Shown here: positions 1 to 8,801 of the stretch, one piece after another
Position numbering within the stretch: position 1 is the stretch's first letter
Layout of the letters: each line of letters begins with the position of its first letter
Assembly: GCF_003480915.1 (NCBI RefSeq)
Contig: NZ_QUKD01000013.1
Coordinates: forward strand, 1 to 64,000
Direction of reading: 5' to 3'
Source of the DNA: Parabacteroides sp. TM07-1AC
GTDB taxonomy: Bacteria; Bacteroidota; Bacteroidia; Bacteroidales; Tannerellaceae
Length of the DNA stretch: 64,000 nt
Made by a program: the position numbers and the translations under genes
The notes under the pieces: generated by a model
The model's input: the letters and a program-made list of their open reading frames with translations, nothing else
The model's database searches: none
What the model was told of the DNA's origin: nothing

Positions 1-32
1 AATTTTTCTAATATTTCCTTTTTTTGATTCAT
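1..32 (-). CDS. Possible start of a gene cut by the window edge
   Basis: Downstream of the recombinase, on the same strand, an ATG at 32 opens a frame reading MNQKKEILEK up to the window edge with no stop. An AT-rich stretch precedes it, as is usual for Bacteroidota starts. Ten codons are too few to name a function. It may be the next gene of the array or of the host chromosome. Confidence 0.3.
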   Translation of the reverse strand, partial: MNQKKEILEK

Positions 33-83
33 AATCACTAACGTTATACTATCAGCCGATTTGGTTGTTATTTTCTTTAAGTA

Positions 84-1202
84 TCAGACCTCGTCTTCCT
101 CCATCAACAGATCGTCCAACGGGCTTTTGATATTGCTTTTGAAAGTGTCGGCTATGTGGACATACCTTTCCGTTGTCTTGATGTTGTTATGTCCCATAAG
201 CTCTTTCACAATTTTGATGTCGGTTCCTTGCTCCAGCAAGTGGGTGGCGAACGAATGGCGCAGCAGGTGCGGATAAATCCGTTTCGTGATTCCCGCTTCC
301 CGAGCCGCAGCCTTCAACCGTTTCGACACGATACTCTCGGTGAAAGGTTCGCCCGGTCTGTGTTCAAAGAGCCACACTTTCGGTTTGTATAGTCTGTTAT
401 ATTCCGTCAGCTTTTTCATCAACGGTTTTGACAGCAGGGTGTAGCGGTCCTTCTTGCCCTTTCCCTGACGCACCCGTATCAGGGAGCGGGGTTCGTTGAT
501 GTCGCCGGGTTTCAGTTCCAGCAGTTCGCTGATGCGCAACCCTGCGGAGTAGAGTATGGAGAACATACAGAAGAAACGCAGGTCTGTCACTGTCACGTCG
601 AGTATTTTCTTTATTTCCTCCTTGCTCAACACGTCGGGCAGCGTCTTCTCCCGTTTGGCACGGTTCACCTTGTAACACCGCCGTTCCTGACCGAGAACTT
701 TCTCGTAATAGAACTTGATGGCGTTGATACGCTGGTTTTGCTGGCAGGAGGATATGTTTTTCTCATGGATGAGATACAGCAGGTAGTCGTTTATCTCGTC
801 GGGAGTAACCGTTTCAATCTTACGCCCCTCGAAATATTGTTGGAAATCGCGGAAATAGGAGGTATATACCCTTACGGTATGGTCACTGTAACGCACTTGC
901 TGGAGTTTTTCCAGATAACCTTCCGGCAGTGGCGGCCGTTTGTCTTCCTCTTTACGGGGTGCGGTTTCCTTGATGGCGGAATAGTCTATAAACGCCATTT
1001 TCACATAGCGGTCGAAGAACTCGGCAAGCACGAAATTCTCTGCCGGCAGATAAGCTCTGCCACCGACAAGCAGTACGTTTTCTTCCTTCGACAGCGACAA
1101 GCGGATGTCATTGTCATTACCGAAAGTCACTTCGACAAATTCTCTCCCGTTTCTTACCACAGGAGAAAGTTTGATTTTGGGTTTTGGAGTATATATTTCC
1201 AT
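84..1202 (-). CDS. XerD-like tyrosine recombinase at the end of the immunity-type array
   Basis: A site-specific DNA recombinase of 372 aa. The first ~90 residues are an extra N-terminal part. A SAM-like core-binding domain covers about 90-185 and the catalytic domain about 190-355. The full catalytic set is visible: Arg223 in AGLRISELLEL, Lys in the GKGKKDR turn near 250, HLLRH at 312-316, His338 in MGHNN, and the Tyr347 nucleophile in TTERYVH. It is transcribed in the same direction as the thirteen genes upstream, 12 bp after the MORN-protein gene. Being the only recombinase of this array, it is the likely agent of its gain or rearrangement. That role is inferred from position and from the recombinase-associated defence clusters known in gut Bacteroidales. 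An ordinary integrase of a larger element is the alternative. Confidence 0.88.
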   Translation of the reverse strand: MEIYTPKPKIKLSPVVRNGREFVEVTFGNDNDIRLSLSKEENVLLVGGRAYLPAENFVLAEFFDRYVKMAFIDYSAIKETAPRKEEDKRPPLPEGYLEKLQQVRYSDHTVRVYTSYFRDFQQYFEGRKIETVTPDEINDYLLYLIHEKNISSCQQNQRINAIKFYYEKVLGQERRCYKVNRAKREKTLPDVLSKEEIKKILDVTVTDLRFFCMFSILYSAGLRISELLELKPGDINEPRSLIRVRQGKGKKDRYTLLSKPLMKKLTEYNRLYKPKVWLFEHRPGEPFTESIVSKRLKAAAREAGITKRIYPHLLRHSFATHLLEQGTDIKIVKELMGHNNIKTTERYVHIADTFKSNIKSPLDDLLMEEDEV

Positions 1203-1214
1203 GTTTTTTAAATT

Positions 1215-2039
1215 TTACCGGTCCCACTCGTTCAGGATTTCTCCGCTTATGATATCATATCGTATCCAGTGTCCCGTCTCGCGTCCCTCGGTGTATTCGC
1301 CTTGGACTGCGATATCGTCCCGGTCGATTTCTTTCCACGAACCGTGCTTGTAGCCGTTCTTGTACGAGCCGGATTTGTAGGCGTACAGCTTGCCATGTAG
1401 GTGGGCCGTGTATTCGTAGGGGCCGTCCAGTTCGCCGTTCTTATAGTGGCTGACGGTTTTGCTGACCCATCTCTCGGTGGTATCCTCGCTGATTTTCCAT
1501 TGTTTTCCCTCTTTCCGGTCGTCGGTATAGTTTGCCTCGTAGATCTGCTTGCCGCTTTTCGGGTCAAAGCGTTGTTCCTTGCCGTTCCGCTTGCCCTGCC
1601 TATATTCCTGAACCATGTCCGGCTTCCCGTCGCTGAACCATGTCCTTACCGTACCGTCTATCTTCCCGTACTGCATGGGTGCTTCCCGTTGCGGTGTCTT
1701 TCCGTCCTGATGATAGGAAACGAACAGACCATGCCGTCTGCCGTCGGTATACTTGCCCTTTTCCCGCAGGCTGCCGTTGCGGAAACGCCTGTACTCGCCC
1801 TGCATAACCCCTTTGGAAAAATGCACTATTTCCTCATCCTGCCCCCGCAAGATACGGAATTTGCCCGATAGCGGACGTTTTCCGCCCTTCAGATAATGGA
1901 CGACTGTTCCATGCTGTTCGTCCGTGGTGGTTCGCAAGTCACCGGATTCCACGATCCGCTGTGCGAAGGCAGAACAACACAGCAGCGTGAGAACGATGGC
2001 CGCAAGCATTTTTCTTATGTTTCCCTTTACCTTTCTCAT
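1215..2039 (-). CDS. Exported MORN-repeat protein
   Basis: 274 aa. Residues 1-26 form a cleavable signal peptide (basic start, LAAIVLTLLCCSAFA). The rest is a run of MORN_2-type repeats of about 20-24 residues with the G-x-Y-x-x-G-x-x-x-G pattern (for example GKYTDGRRHGLF, GSYKNGYKHGSW, GEYTEGRETGHW). Such proteins are common in Bacteroidota beside polymorphic toxin or immunity genes, but the molecular role is unknown. Its start overlaps the stop of the upstream DUF4261 gene by 4 bp (ATGA), so the two are translationally coupled. It probably acts in the periplasm or at the outer membrane. Confidence 0.8.
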   Translation of the reverse strand: MRKVKGNIRKMLAAIVLTLLCCSAFAQRIVESGDLRTTTDEQHGTVVHYLKGGKRPLSGKFRILRGQDEEIVHFSKGVMQGEYRRFRNGSLREKGKYTDGRRHGLFVSYHQDGKTPQREAPMQYGKIDGTVRTWFSDGKPDMVQEYRQGKRNGKEQRFDPKSGKQIYEANYTDDRKEGKQWKISEDTTERWVSKTVSHYKNGELDGPYEYTAHLHGKLYAYKSGSYKNGYKHGSWKEIDRDDIAVQGEYTEGRETGHWIRYDIISGEILNEWDR

Positions 2040-2791
2040 TCGTCCGGATATTCAAGTTTCAATGTCATGCCGTCCAAAGCGATGCCTTCGCTAAGCGTGA
2101 TGGCAAGTTTCTGTTCTTCGGAGCATCCTATGGTTTCCCCGTCCTGCAAGGTGACATCATCCGACAGGATATAATGCACGATGTCCATTAGGAAATCACG
2201 GATGTCACTCAGATCGGCAGGGGCATACACTTCGATTTCCTCTTTCCCGAATTTTCTCAGTCCGTAGGTATAGATGCCGGGGATTCCTTTCTGTGTGCGG
2301 TAGATGCCGAACCATACCCAGTCCATGACGGGCAGTTCATCTTCTTGCAGGAGTGCGGCCATATCCCTGTAAAATTCGGGTTGGAACACCATACCGTCGG
2401 TATATACCGCTGTAGCGTAGGACTGTTTCAGGCAGGAAGACGTGGCTCTGGTGAACAGTTTGGCTCTCTCCAGCAGGTTGGATTGGTCTCCGGTCACGGA
2501 TACGAGGATATGAGCCTCGTGTTGTCGTGCCACTTCTGTTGCATCTTTCCACAGGTAGTTGCCCTGTGCATAGTGTTCCGCTTCTCCGTTGGGTACGGGA
2601 CCGGGCATGATGGCTATTGCCAATGTCATGCCGCTGAACATTCCGACAAGTACGTCCCCGTTGTCGTCGTCATCGGTAAGGACGATTCCCCAGTCTTCCT
2701 CGAAGTCATGGATGAACTGTTTCTTGTCCCATTGATTTTGTGAAAGCAACACGGACGAGACAAAGCATCCTTTGATATTATCCTTTTCCAT
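2036..2791 (-). CDS. DUF4261-type protein
   Basis: 251 aa, soluble, acidic, without signal peptide or membrane segment. It resembles the DUF4261 family: a Phe/Asp-rich N-terminal part, a central HEAHILVSVTG strand, then a C-terminal domain around WVWFGIYRTQKGIPGIYTYG. DUF4261 proteins are recurrent members of bacterial immunity-gene clusters and have no established biochemical activity. Its stop overlaps the next gene's start. The family call rests on general pattern and is moderate. Confidence 0.65.
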   Translation of the reverse strand: MEKDNIKGCFVSSVLLSQNQWDKKQFIHDFEEDWGIVLTDDDDNGDVLVGMFSGMTLAIAIMPGPVPNGEAEHYAQGNYLWKDATEVARQHEAHILVSVTGDQSNLLERAKLFTRATSSCLKQSYATAVYTDGMVFQPEFYRDMAALLQEDELPVMDWVWFGIYRTQKGIPGIYTYGLRKFGKEEIEVYAPADLSDIRDFLMDIVHYILSDDVTLQDGETIGCSEEQKLAITLSEGIALDGMTLKLEYPDE

Positions 2792-2936
2792 ATAGTTCTT
2801 TCTTTTTGAGTCGTCAATTATTGAAGATTCTTGCGCAAGATAGGTATTTTACCCTGATTCCTTGGTACTTTCATCTGTTAATATACGATAAATGCAGGCC
2901 CTGCCTGTGACTTTACAGATAAAGGTTGCGCTCCGT

Positions 2937-3863
2937 TCAATAGATGCGCACATACTGTACTTCCCCGTCAAGCAGTTCAACATAGCGGTTGTCGGAAAAG
3001 CGCAATGTCTCCAGAGTCCTGCCTTCCTTCTTGACTTCCGATTTGTGGTATGGTTCGCCCCACGCGGCGATGACCATTTCCCTCGTCATGCCGGTATCGA
3101 CCTTGCGGAAGGCAATCAGCTTCCCGTATTTCTCGCCGTACCGTTTTTCCAGCTGGCCGATACGTGCCGTGCTTACAAACTCGTACACCTCGTCACCGCC
3201 TATAGGAAATGCTTCCACACGGACACCGTCAGCACCTTCCATCAGCAGAAACGCCCCGTCACTGTTCATCTTCAGGCCGATGTCCACACAACGGTACTCC
3301 GCACCTTCAGCCGGGGTGATTACCTGACCGTCCTCGGTCTCGACGGCCTTGGCAAGTGACAGGAATGTCTGTCCGACAAAGCGTTTCAGTTTCTCATAAT
3401 ACCCTATACAGGTCATGCTCAGCGGATACCTGAATGGGTTGTAATACATCTCATCACCGCTTTCTTTTTCACGGAGCAGCAGGCAGCATCCAGCCGACAG
3501 GTAGTCTGTCTTTGTCCAGACCTTCACTACCTCGTAATATTTCCCCACTACCTCTTTAGAAGGGGTGGTACTGATGTTGACCGCCTTGTACACCGTTCGG
3601 TCATCCCCGGTAAGGAAATTGACCGTGTAGAAAGCATCCCAGTAGCCGTTCCTGTCATTTTTTACCCCATGCATGTACAGGGTCTGTCCCGGAAGGGAAG
3701 TGAAACTCCGCTTCTCCACGTTCGTCAGGCTGTCATAGGGGTGGGCATTTGTCACCGTGTACTCTTTCAGTCCATCGTTCTTGGGAACGATGTTAAGCTG
3801 TGCATGGGCATACATCACCGTGCACAGGAAGAAGGTTATAATTGGAATTGTTTTCATACTCAA
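2937..3863 (-). CDS. Exported protein with a BamE-like C-terminal domain
   Basis: 308 aa (306 if the Met at codon 3 is used). An N-terminal signal peptide ends in MYAHAQ. The middle is not recognised. The last ~65 residues, beginning VDTGMTREMVIAAWGEP, look like the SmpA/OmlA (BamE) fold, in which 'GMTxxxVxxxWGxP' is the first helix and a strand carrying RYVEL follows. This suggests a periplasmic protein. The 145-bp gap upstream of the DUF4261 gene is one of the larger gaps in the array. No function can be assigned. Confidence 0.65.
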   Translation of the reverse strand: MSMKTIPIITFFLCTVMYAHAQLNIVPKNDGLKEYTVTNAHPYDSLTNVEKRSFTSLPGQTLYMHGVKNDRNGYWDAFYTVNFLTGDDRTVYKAVNISTTPSKEVVGKYYEVVKVWTKTDYLSAGCCLLLREKESGDEMYYNPFRYPLSMTCIGYYEKLKRFVGQTFLSLAKAVETEDGQVITPAEGAEYRCVDIGLKMNSDGAFLLMEGADGVRVEAFPIGGDEVYEFVSTARIGQLEKRYGEKYGKLIAFRKVDTGMTREMVIAAWGEPYHKSEVKKEGRTLETLRFSDNRYVELLDGEVQYVRIY

Positions 3864-3907
3864 TCACTTTTTAAGTTTACAGGTGGCATCCGGGAAAGAG
3901 CACTCAG

Positions 3908-4174
3908 CTATTTGCCGGAAATAGAGAACAGGTACAGAGACAGTCCTATCCCGACGGCAAGAATCACTCCCAGCCAGAACCGGAAAGTTTTCGGACCGAG
4001 CAGATTCATCCAGAAGTTACCTCCTGTACTACCCGGACGGGAATACGTCCACTTCCAGCCACAGATGACACCGACAAGCCATATCAGAAGCAGGCCCGCC
4101 ACGACCAGATAGCCGTAGCGGGGTTCCTGCTGTATCAGATTCGGAAAATCCTTTATTTTATCCAACCATTCCAT
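3908..4174 (-). CDS. Immunity protein 17 (Imm17) family membrane protein
   Basis: 88 aa with two transmembrane helices at about 22-42 and 65-84. They are separated by a cytoplasmic or periplasmic stretch with the Trp-x-Trp and N-x-W-x-N-L-x-G-x-K-x-F-R pattern (ICGWKW, then NFWMNLLGPKTFRF). This arrangement matches Imm17, a small two-helix immunity family of bacterial polymorphic toxin systems. Length fits the family. No toxin gene is next to it, so it would be an orphan immunity gene. It is preceded by a 152-aa membrane protein gene with an 11-bp gap. Confidence 0.68.
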   Translation of the reverse strand: MEWLDKIKDFPNLIQQEPRYGYLVVAGLLLIWLVGVICGWKWTYSRPGSTGGNFWMNLLGPKTFRFWLGVILAVGIGLSLYLFSISGK

Positions 4175-4185
4175 ATCTCACCGGT

Positions 4186-4644
4186 TTATTTTTTCAAGAG
4201 CGCCGCAAATTCTTTAAGCTGTGGCAGTCCGTCAAAGAAATCAACGTCAAATTTGGCCGTTGAGCCGTTGGCGAGGGTGATTGTCAGAATACCATTGTCG
4301 TAATTGTAGTTTGAACTGGATATTTCCGACAATGTAAAAGAACGCATCTCAACATTTCCTTTCACGATGACCGGGTATGTCACCTTATCGCCGTCAACCG
4401 TGATGATACAGCTTTTGGCAGCCAACTTGCGGGCCTTATGTATCTTCCGCCAGGCTCTGAACAGCATGTACAGTCCGACAAGGGCAAGGATGATGGCTGT
4501 TGGTAACGGTCCGAGGATGCGAAGTGTACCGACTTTTATACCGAAAGGATAAACTACCGGTACTATTATCAGTCCGGCACCGACAAGGATTTCAGTCAGA
4601 TTGTCCTTGATGGACGATTTGGAAGAATAATTGAATGTAGCCAT
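4186..4644 (-). CDS. Small membrane protein, PH-like C-terminal domain
   Basis: 152 aa. Two hydrophobic segments (about 19-37 and 46-63) form a hairpin followed by a basic stretch (RAWRKIHKARK). A beta-rich cytoplasmic tail from about 75 resembles bacterial PH-like domains (ITVDGDKVTYP, then ILTITLANGS). I do not recognise a named family. Position between an Imm17 protein and another tail-anchored protein suggests it belongs to the same immunity-type set, which is inference only. Confidence 0.6.
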   Translation of the reverse strand: MATFNYSSKSSIKDNLTEILVGAGLIIVPVVYPFGIKVGTLRILGPLPTAIILALVGLYMLFRAWRKIHKARKLAAKSCIITVDGDKVTYPVIVKGNVEMRSFTLSEISSSNYNYDNGILTITLANGSTAKFDVDFFDGLPQLKEFAALLKK

Positions 4645-4679
4645 ATTCGGATATTAGTGAAGTTATTCGTTCGGTGATA

Positions 4680-5333
4680 TTATTTTATGAAAAAGTACCA
4701 GATAAGCAGAGCCGCGGTGATGATTATGGACAGGACCGTCATGGCCGACCTGTATTTTTCGACAGCAGGCGATTCCTGCGGAGCTTCAAATTCCAGTATC
4801 GTAGGTGCTTGGCCTATCGCGCTATTAGGAATAGCCTCTATCTTGAACTCGTTGGGCTGTTTTTCAATGCCGATCAAGGCATAGGCACAATCAAGCTGAT
4901 TGGCCTTTCTTGGCGAGAATACCGATTTGCTGAACAGGATGACGCCGTCATAATGATCGCTTATTTCCATTACCGAATCCATATCCCGTTGTCCTGTCAG
5001 TATATGACGGCCTGTATCAGGATCTACTATGTAATAGTCATAGCCACAGGACTGTACGGAATCATAACGGATTTCACCGATTTCCAGCGTATCCACTTCA
5101 GCCTTGATGCTCTGAAGGGTGGCCTCGTCAATTTCAGTCCCTTTCAACGGGCAGGCATACAGGCAATAGCGGCTGTCTTCGTGCATCACGGTTCTGATGG
5201 GATAGAGGTTTACTACTTTGCGGTTTTCCAGTTTGAGGTATGTCTTAGACAATTTGCCGATTGCTTTCCCGTTATAACCGGCCGGAACAGCACCTCCTTC
5301 AAGAATGGCTGACAGATTTTTAAGTTCGCTCAT
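4680..5333 (-). CDS. C-tail-anchored protein of unknown function
   Basis: 217 aa with no signal peptide. A soluble N-terminal part of about 190 residues is followed by a single C-terminal transmembrane helix (about 195-213, ending WYFFIK), so the bulk faces the cytoplasm if it is tail-anchored. No family is recognised. It is separated from its neighbours by short AT-rich gaps typical of this array. Confidence 0.6.
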   Translation of the reverse strand: MSELKNLSAILEGGAVPAGYNGKAIGKLSKTYLKLENRKVVNLYPIRTVMHEDSRYCLYACPLKGTEIDEATLQSIKAEVDTLEIGEIRYDSVQSCGYDYYIVDPDTGRHILTGQRDMDSVMEISDHYDGVILFSKSVFSPRKANQLDCAYALIGIEKQPNEFKIEAIPNSAIGQAPTILEFEAPQESPAVEKYRSAMTVLSIIITAALLIWYFFIK

Positions 5334-5370
5334 GTTGTAATTCTTTTTATTCGTTTTCGATTATTGTTGA

Positions 5371-6399
5371 TTATTTGATTCCATTTTCTACAGTGAGACA
5401 GAAGTTCACCTCCCTGTACAGTTGTTCCAGCAGATGTTCGTCATCCAGCGACTTCCTGCCGGGACGTAAGAAACCGTCCGGAGTGTCGGATGCGTAGTAG
5501 AACATGTTCCCGTTGAAGGAGAGCATCAGGTCACGGCTGAAGGATTTCCGCAGGGCGGTCAGCTTCCGCATCATCGCCGGGGTGAGCACCATGCGGGCTT
5601 CCACCTCGTCATCCGCGTACACGGCAAAATGCCTCTCGAACTCCGGGTCTTCCAAATGTACGAATTTTGCCCCGTACTTTTCCTTCATTCCCTGGATTGT
5701 TTGCGCCAGGTAGCCGATTTTGTTTTCCAGATGGTCGGGCAGCAGCATCACGTAGCCCCTGAAGGTGCGGTTCAGCTTGCAGCACCCGAACATGCCCCTG
5801 AAACTGTGCATCGTGCTCTCTATCCTGACTCCGAATATCGGACGGATAAAATACTGGTACGGCACTTCAAGGAAGTTGAAGGCCGAGAAATCTTTCGAAT
5901 TGGCTGAAGTCACACCGGCATCCACGACAGTCATCATGTCATTTCCGACGGGAATGTCAAGACGGCCGTAACAGGTCGAACTTACCGAATTGCCCGATGA
6001 CAATGCCGTTCCGAACAGGCGGCTGTCCGCAAAGACTTTCGGCTGTATGGAACCGGAAGGATTGTACCTTGCTCCCGGGAACAGCAGGTAGATGATGTGG
6101 GCCATCGTGTAGGTTTCCCTCTTGTTCAGCGCGGCAAAACATTTCATGAATGCGAAATGAAGTACAAAAAATACGGCAAAGCCTATCATGAGGTATTTTC
6201 CCGTGGTGACGGAAGTCTCATAGTCAGTACGGTCCACGAGGAATCCGCCGAAGATACAGAAACCGAACCACACGACGGTACACAGATAGACAATGGAGGT
6301 CAGGATGCGGAACACAATCCGGAGCATCCTGATACGGGACATCTCTTTCTTCATGTGAAGGGAAATGCCCTTGAAATCTATATTCTGACTTTCTTCCAT
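5371..6399 (-). CDS. DUF3137-type membrane protein
   Basis: 342 aa. Two transmembrane helices lie near 31-52 and 68-86, followed by a large cytoplasmic domain. The C-terminal half carries the DUF3137 signature (DPEFERHFAVYADDEVEARMVLTPAMM). It sits 3 bp downstream of a lemA-family gene, a pairing seen widely in bacteria that argues for a joint membrane function. What the pair does is not known. Membership in the array suggests a defence or immunity-linked role, by inference. Confidence 0.75.
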   Translation of the reverse strand: MEESQNIDFKGISLHMKKEMSRIRMLRIVFRILTSIVYLCTVVWFGFCIFGGFLVDRTDYETSVTTGKYLMIGFAVFFVLHFAFMKCFAALNKRETYTMAHIIYLLFPGARYNPSGSIQPKVFADSRLFGTALSSGNSVSSTCYGRLDIPVGNDMMTVVDAGVTSANSKDFSAFNFLEVPYQYFIRPIFGVRIESTMHSFRGMFGCCKLNRTFRGYVMLLPDHLENKIGYLAQTIQGMKEKYGAKFVHLEDPEFERHFAVYADDEVEARMVLTPAMMRKLTALRKSFSRDLMLSFNGNMFYYASDTPDGFLRPGRKSLDDEHLLEQLYREVNFCLTVENGIK

Positions 6400-6402
6400 G
6401 CT

Positions 6403-6963
6403 TTACTTGAATAATTCTCCCACTTTCACTTCCTTGATCTCACTTTCCGGGAACTCTATCAACTCCTGCTGCTCATGCTTGCGCCAGGATGCGATTATCG
6501 ACGACGGAAACATTTCAATGTAATTGTTATAATCGGTAGCAGCGGCATTGTAGGTGCGCCGGATTGCCTGCAGCTCATTCTCCATGTCCTCGATCTGGAC
6601 CTGAAGATGAAGGAACTGCTGGTTCGCCTTCAGCTCCGGGTAGTCTTCCACCGCCACATTCAGTCTTGACAGAAGCGAGGACATTTCCGTACCGCTTTTT
6701 ATCTGCTCGGACTCTGTAGCGTTCGAAGCCCTTGACCGCAAATCGGCAATGCGGGTGAGAATCTCATTCTCGTGCCCCATGTATGCCTTTACGGATGCGA
6801 CAAGATTGGGGATCAGGTTATTCCTCTGTTTGAGGACCACGCAGATACCGCTTCTGCATTGCTTGACCCGGTTCTTCTTTGCAATAAGGCTGTTGTTAGT
6901 GAATACTGCCCATAAAATAATTATGAGCAGTACCACGATAATACATATAACGGCTATAATCAT
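6403..6963 (-). CDS. lemA: LemA family protein
   Basis: 186 aa. One N-terminal transmembrane helix (residues 2-22) is followed by a long helical bundle. The LemA signature is present: the N-x-L-I-x-x-x-N-R-V segment, QRNNLIPNLVASVKAYMGHE, and the NxxxxxFP region (NNYIEMFPSSIIA). The usual Ala-x-x-x-D-V-x-L-K-R is here C-R-S-G-I-C-V-V-L-K-Q, a slightly divergent start of the domain. The cellular role of LemA proteins is poorly defined. The gene is coupled to the DUF3137 gene downstream. Confidence 0.85.
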   Translation of the reverse strand: MIIAVICIIVVLLIIILWAVFTNNSLIAKKNRVKQCRSGICVVLKQRNNLIPNLVASVKAYMGHENEILTRIADLRSRASNATESEQIKSGTEMSSLLSRLNVAVEDYPELKANQQFLHLQVQIEDMENELQAIRRTYNAAATDYNNYIEMFPSSIIASWRKHEQQELIEFPESEIKEVKVGELFK

Positions 6964-6977
6964 ATTTTCAGATGGAT

Positions 6978-7685
6978 TTAGACATACAATTCAGCCGGTA
7001 TGACTCTGATTGTCCCTTCCCAGTAGAAGTGGGGGACGATGCCGTCTGAAGGAAGATAGCCTTGGGGAAGTTCCTTGTAATAAAGGACAAGTTTCCTTAC
7101 TTCCACATCGGCGCCTTCCACGATTTCACCACTCAGTTTCACGGTTGACCAGCAGTCCTCCTCCTTGGCAAGACTGACTACGCCCTCACATCCGGGAGCT
7201 ACCGGCTGCCTGCCTTCACACATGTTGCGCAGCTTTTCCATCACTCTCTTCAGCCATTCCACATCGTTCATGTGTCCCTTGTCCAGTGCGTATATGCCAA
7301 TACCATGGAAAGAGTCGTCCTTGTGCTTCACGCCTTTCCACGCCTCTGCCGGGGCACTGACAATCCCCGCGTAAACGATATATCCTTCCGTGAATTTTCT
7401 CAACCACTTGCTTTTGCCCAGCCATGGTGCCTTTCCTGCAAGTTTCTTGAAGAACTCGGTCTCAGAACTGCGTGGCGTCTGCATGTACGGTTTCATCTTG
7501 TCAAGCTGTGTCGGGTTCTTGTACAGTTCCCTGTCTCGCTTGGCTTCTTCGGCCTCCTTTGCACGCCGTGCGGCCAGTTTCTCCCTGTATTTACTTACGT
7601 CAAGACCTTGTGCTTCCATTTGGTCAAGATCATTCTCTGTCATGGTTTTCTCCCATTCTGTTGCTGCATTTTTGAAAAGTGCCAT
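6978..7685 (-). CDS. Hypothetical soluble protein
   Basis: 235 aa, no signal peptide or membrane helix. The first ~75 residues are charged and helical, probably a coiled coil (KYREKLAARRAKEAEEAKRD). A compact C-terminal half contains several Cys and Trp residues. No family is recognised. It lies 14 bp before lemA on the same strand and is probably cotranscribed with it. Confidence 0.6.
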   Translation of the reverse strand: MALFKNAATEWEKTMTENDLDQMEAQGLDVSKYREKLAARRAKEAEEAKRDRELYKNPTQLDKMKPYMQTPRSSETEFFKKLAGKAPWLGKSKWLRKFTEGYIVYAGIVSAPAEAWKGVKHKDDSFHGIGIYALDKGHMNDVEWLKRVMEKLRNMCEGRQPVAPGCEGVVSLAKEEDCWSTVKLSGEIVEGADVEVRKLVLYYKELPQGYLPSDGIVPHFYWEGTIRVIPAELYV

Positions 7686-7731
7686 AATCGTAAAACTTTT
7701 AAGATATTGTTGATCCTATTTTTTTCGGATT

Positions 7732-8760
7732 CTACCATTCGATTGCCTTCCAAGGGGAATCTTCTTTATTGAGAAGCGCTCCCACGACTTCATCCGCAGT
7801 CTCGTAGTCATCTGTTTCGCCTCTCCATATTCCGCGTCCCACGGCAAAGCTGTTGCCGTATTCTTCCCACGAATTGAAGGATTCCTTGGCTATGCCGGCA
7901 GTGGTTCTGATGGCTTCCCACATTTCGTCTTCATTGATGTAGCCGCAGATGAAAGCCCAACGGGCCATGTTCACGGCACGTACAAGGTCCCATGCCAGCA
8001 CGGTTTCGGGCAGGTCCGCTTCCGTCGTTTCATTTACTCCCATTACAAATTCAGCTATCGTGAACGCATCGCCGATCTTGCTGTCCTCGTCCGCCTTTTC
8101 TTCCTCGGTGATGGCCTCGATTCCACGCTGGCGGATTTCAGTCAAGGCCGGATCCGCACCGGCATGTTGGCCTTCGTTCAGCAGCCATGAGATGGTCTCC
8201 AGGGCACTCTTCCTGTCAGTAACTTCCCACCATTCCTCAAGCATTTCCTTAAGGGTGTCCGTGCCTGCTGTACTTTCAAGGGAGTCCACGTTGTCATCGT
8301 TGTATAGGAACAGAGGTGCCCCATAAGCCAGAAGTCTGTTCTGTTCAGGTGTCAGGCTGTTGTCGCCCTTGCGGGTGATTTCCCAACCTGCATATACGTC
8401 AAAACCGTCCGAGAAATCCGGTAAACCTTCCGGCATGAATCCGGCATTCATTGCCTGCTGCATCATGTTCCCTGCGAACTCGATGTTTTTGCTGTAGGTC
8501 TCCATTATCGCCTCGGGATCCTGGGCGGATTCTGCCATCATCTTTGCCTGGTATGCCTGTGCCTCCGCAACTCCCGGGAACATCTCGGCCGAGTCCTGCA
8601 TCAGCTTTTCATGCATCTTCATCAGGTCGGTGCCTTCAAATCCGGGTACGTTGCCATACAAGGCTTGCGCCTGTTCCAGTGCTGCTTTCATGGCCTGAGC
8701 CTGTGCTTCTCTTGCGATTTCCTCGGGTGTCTGAGGTGTCTTCTTGGTTTCTTCTGCCAT
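7732..8760 (-). CDS. DUF1266 domain protein
   Basis: 342 aa. The N-terminal ~110 residues are Ala/Gln/Met-rich and helical. The C-terminal part matches the DUF1266 pattern: RLLAYGAPLFLYN near 140, then AWDLVRAVNMARWAFICGYI near 255 and a closing YGNSFAVGRGIWRG. DUF1266 proteins occur as single genes and in polymorphic-toxin immunity loci, with unknown activity. The neighbouring ankyrin genes are also typical of such loci. Confidence 0.72.
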   Translation of the reverse strand: MAEETKKTPQTPEEIAREAQAQAMKAALEQAQALYGNVPGFEGTDLMKMHEKLMQDSAEMFPGVAEAQAYQAKMMAESAQDPEAIMETYSKNIEFAGNMMQQAMNAGFMPEGLPDFSDGFDVYAGWEITRKGDNSLTPEQNRLLAYGAPLFLYNDDNVDSLESTAGTDTLKEMLEEWWEVTDRKSALETISWLLNEGQHAGADPALTEIRQRGIEAITEEEKADEDSKIGDAFTIAEFVMGVNETTEADLPETVLAWDLVRAVNMARWAFICGYINEDEMWEAIRTTAGIAKESFNSWEEYGNSFAVGRGIWRGETDDYETADEVVGALLNKEDSPWKAIEW

Positions 8761-8801
8761 ATCTTTCTAATATTAAATTTGTTAATGAATATCTTACCTG
8801 T

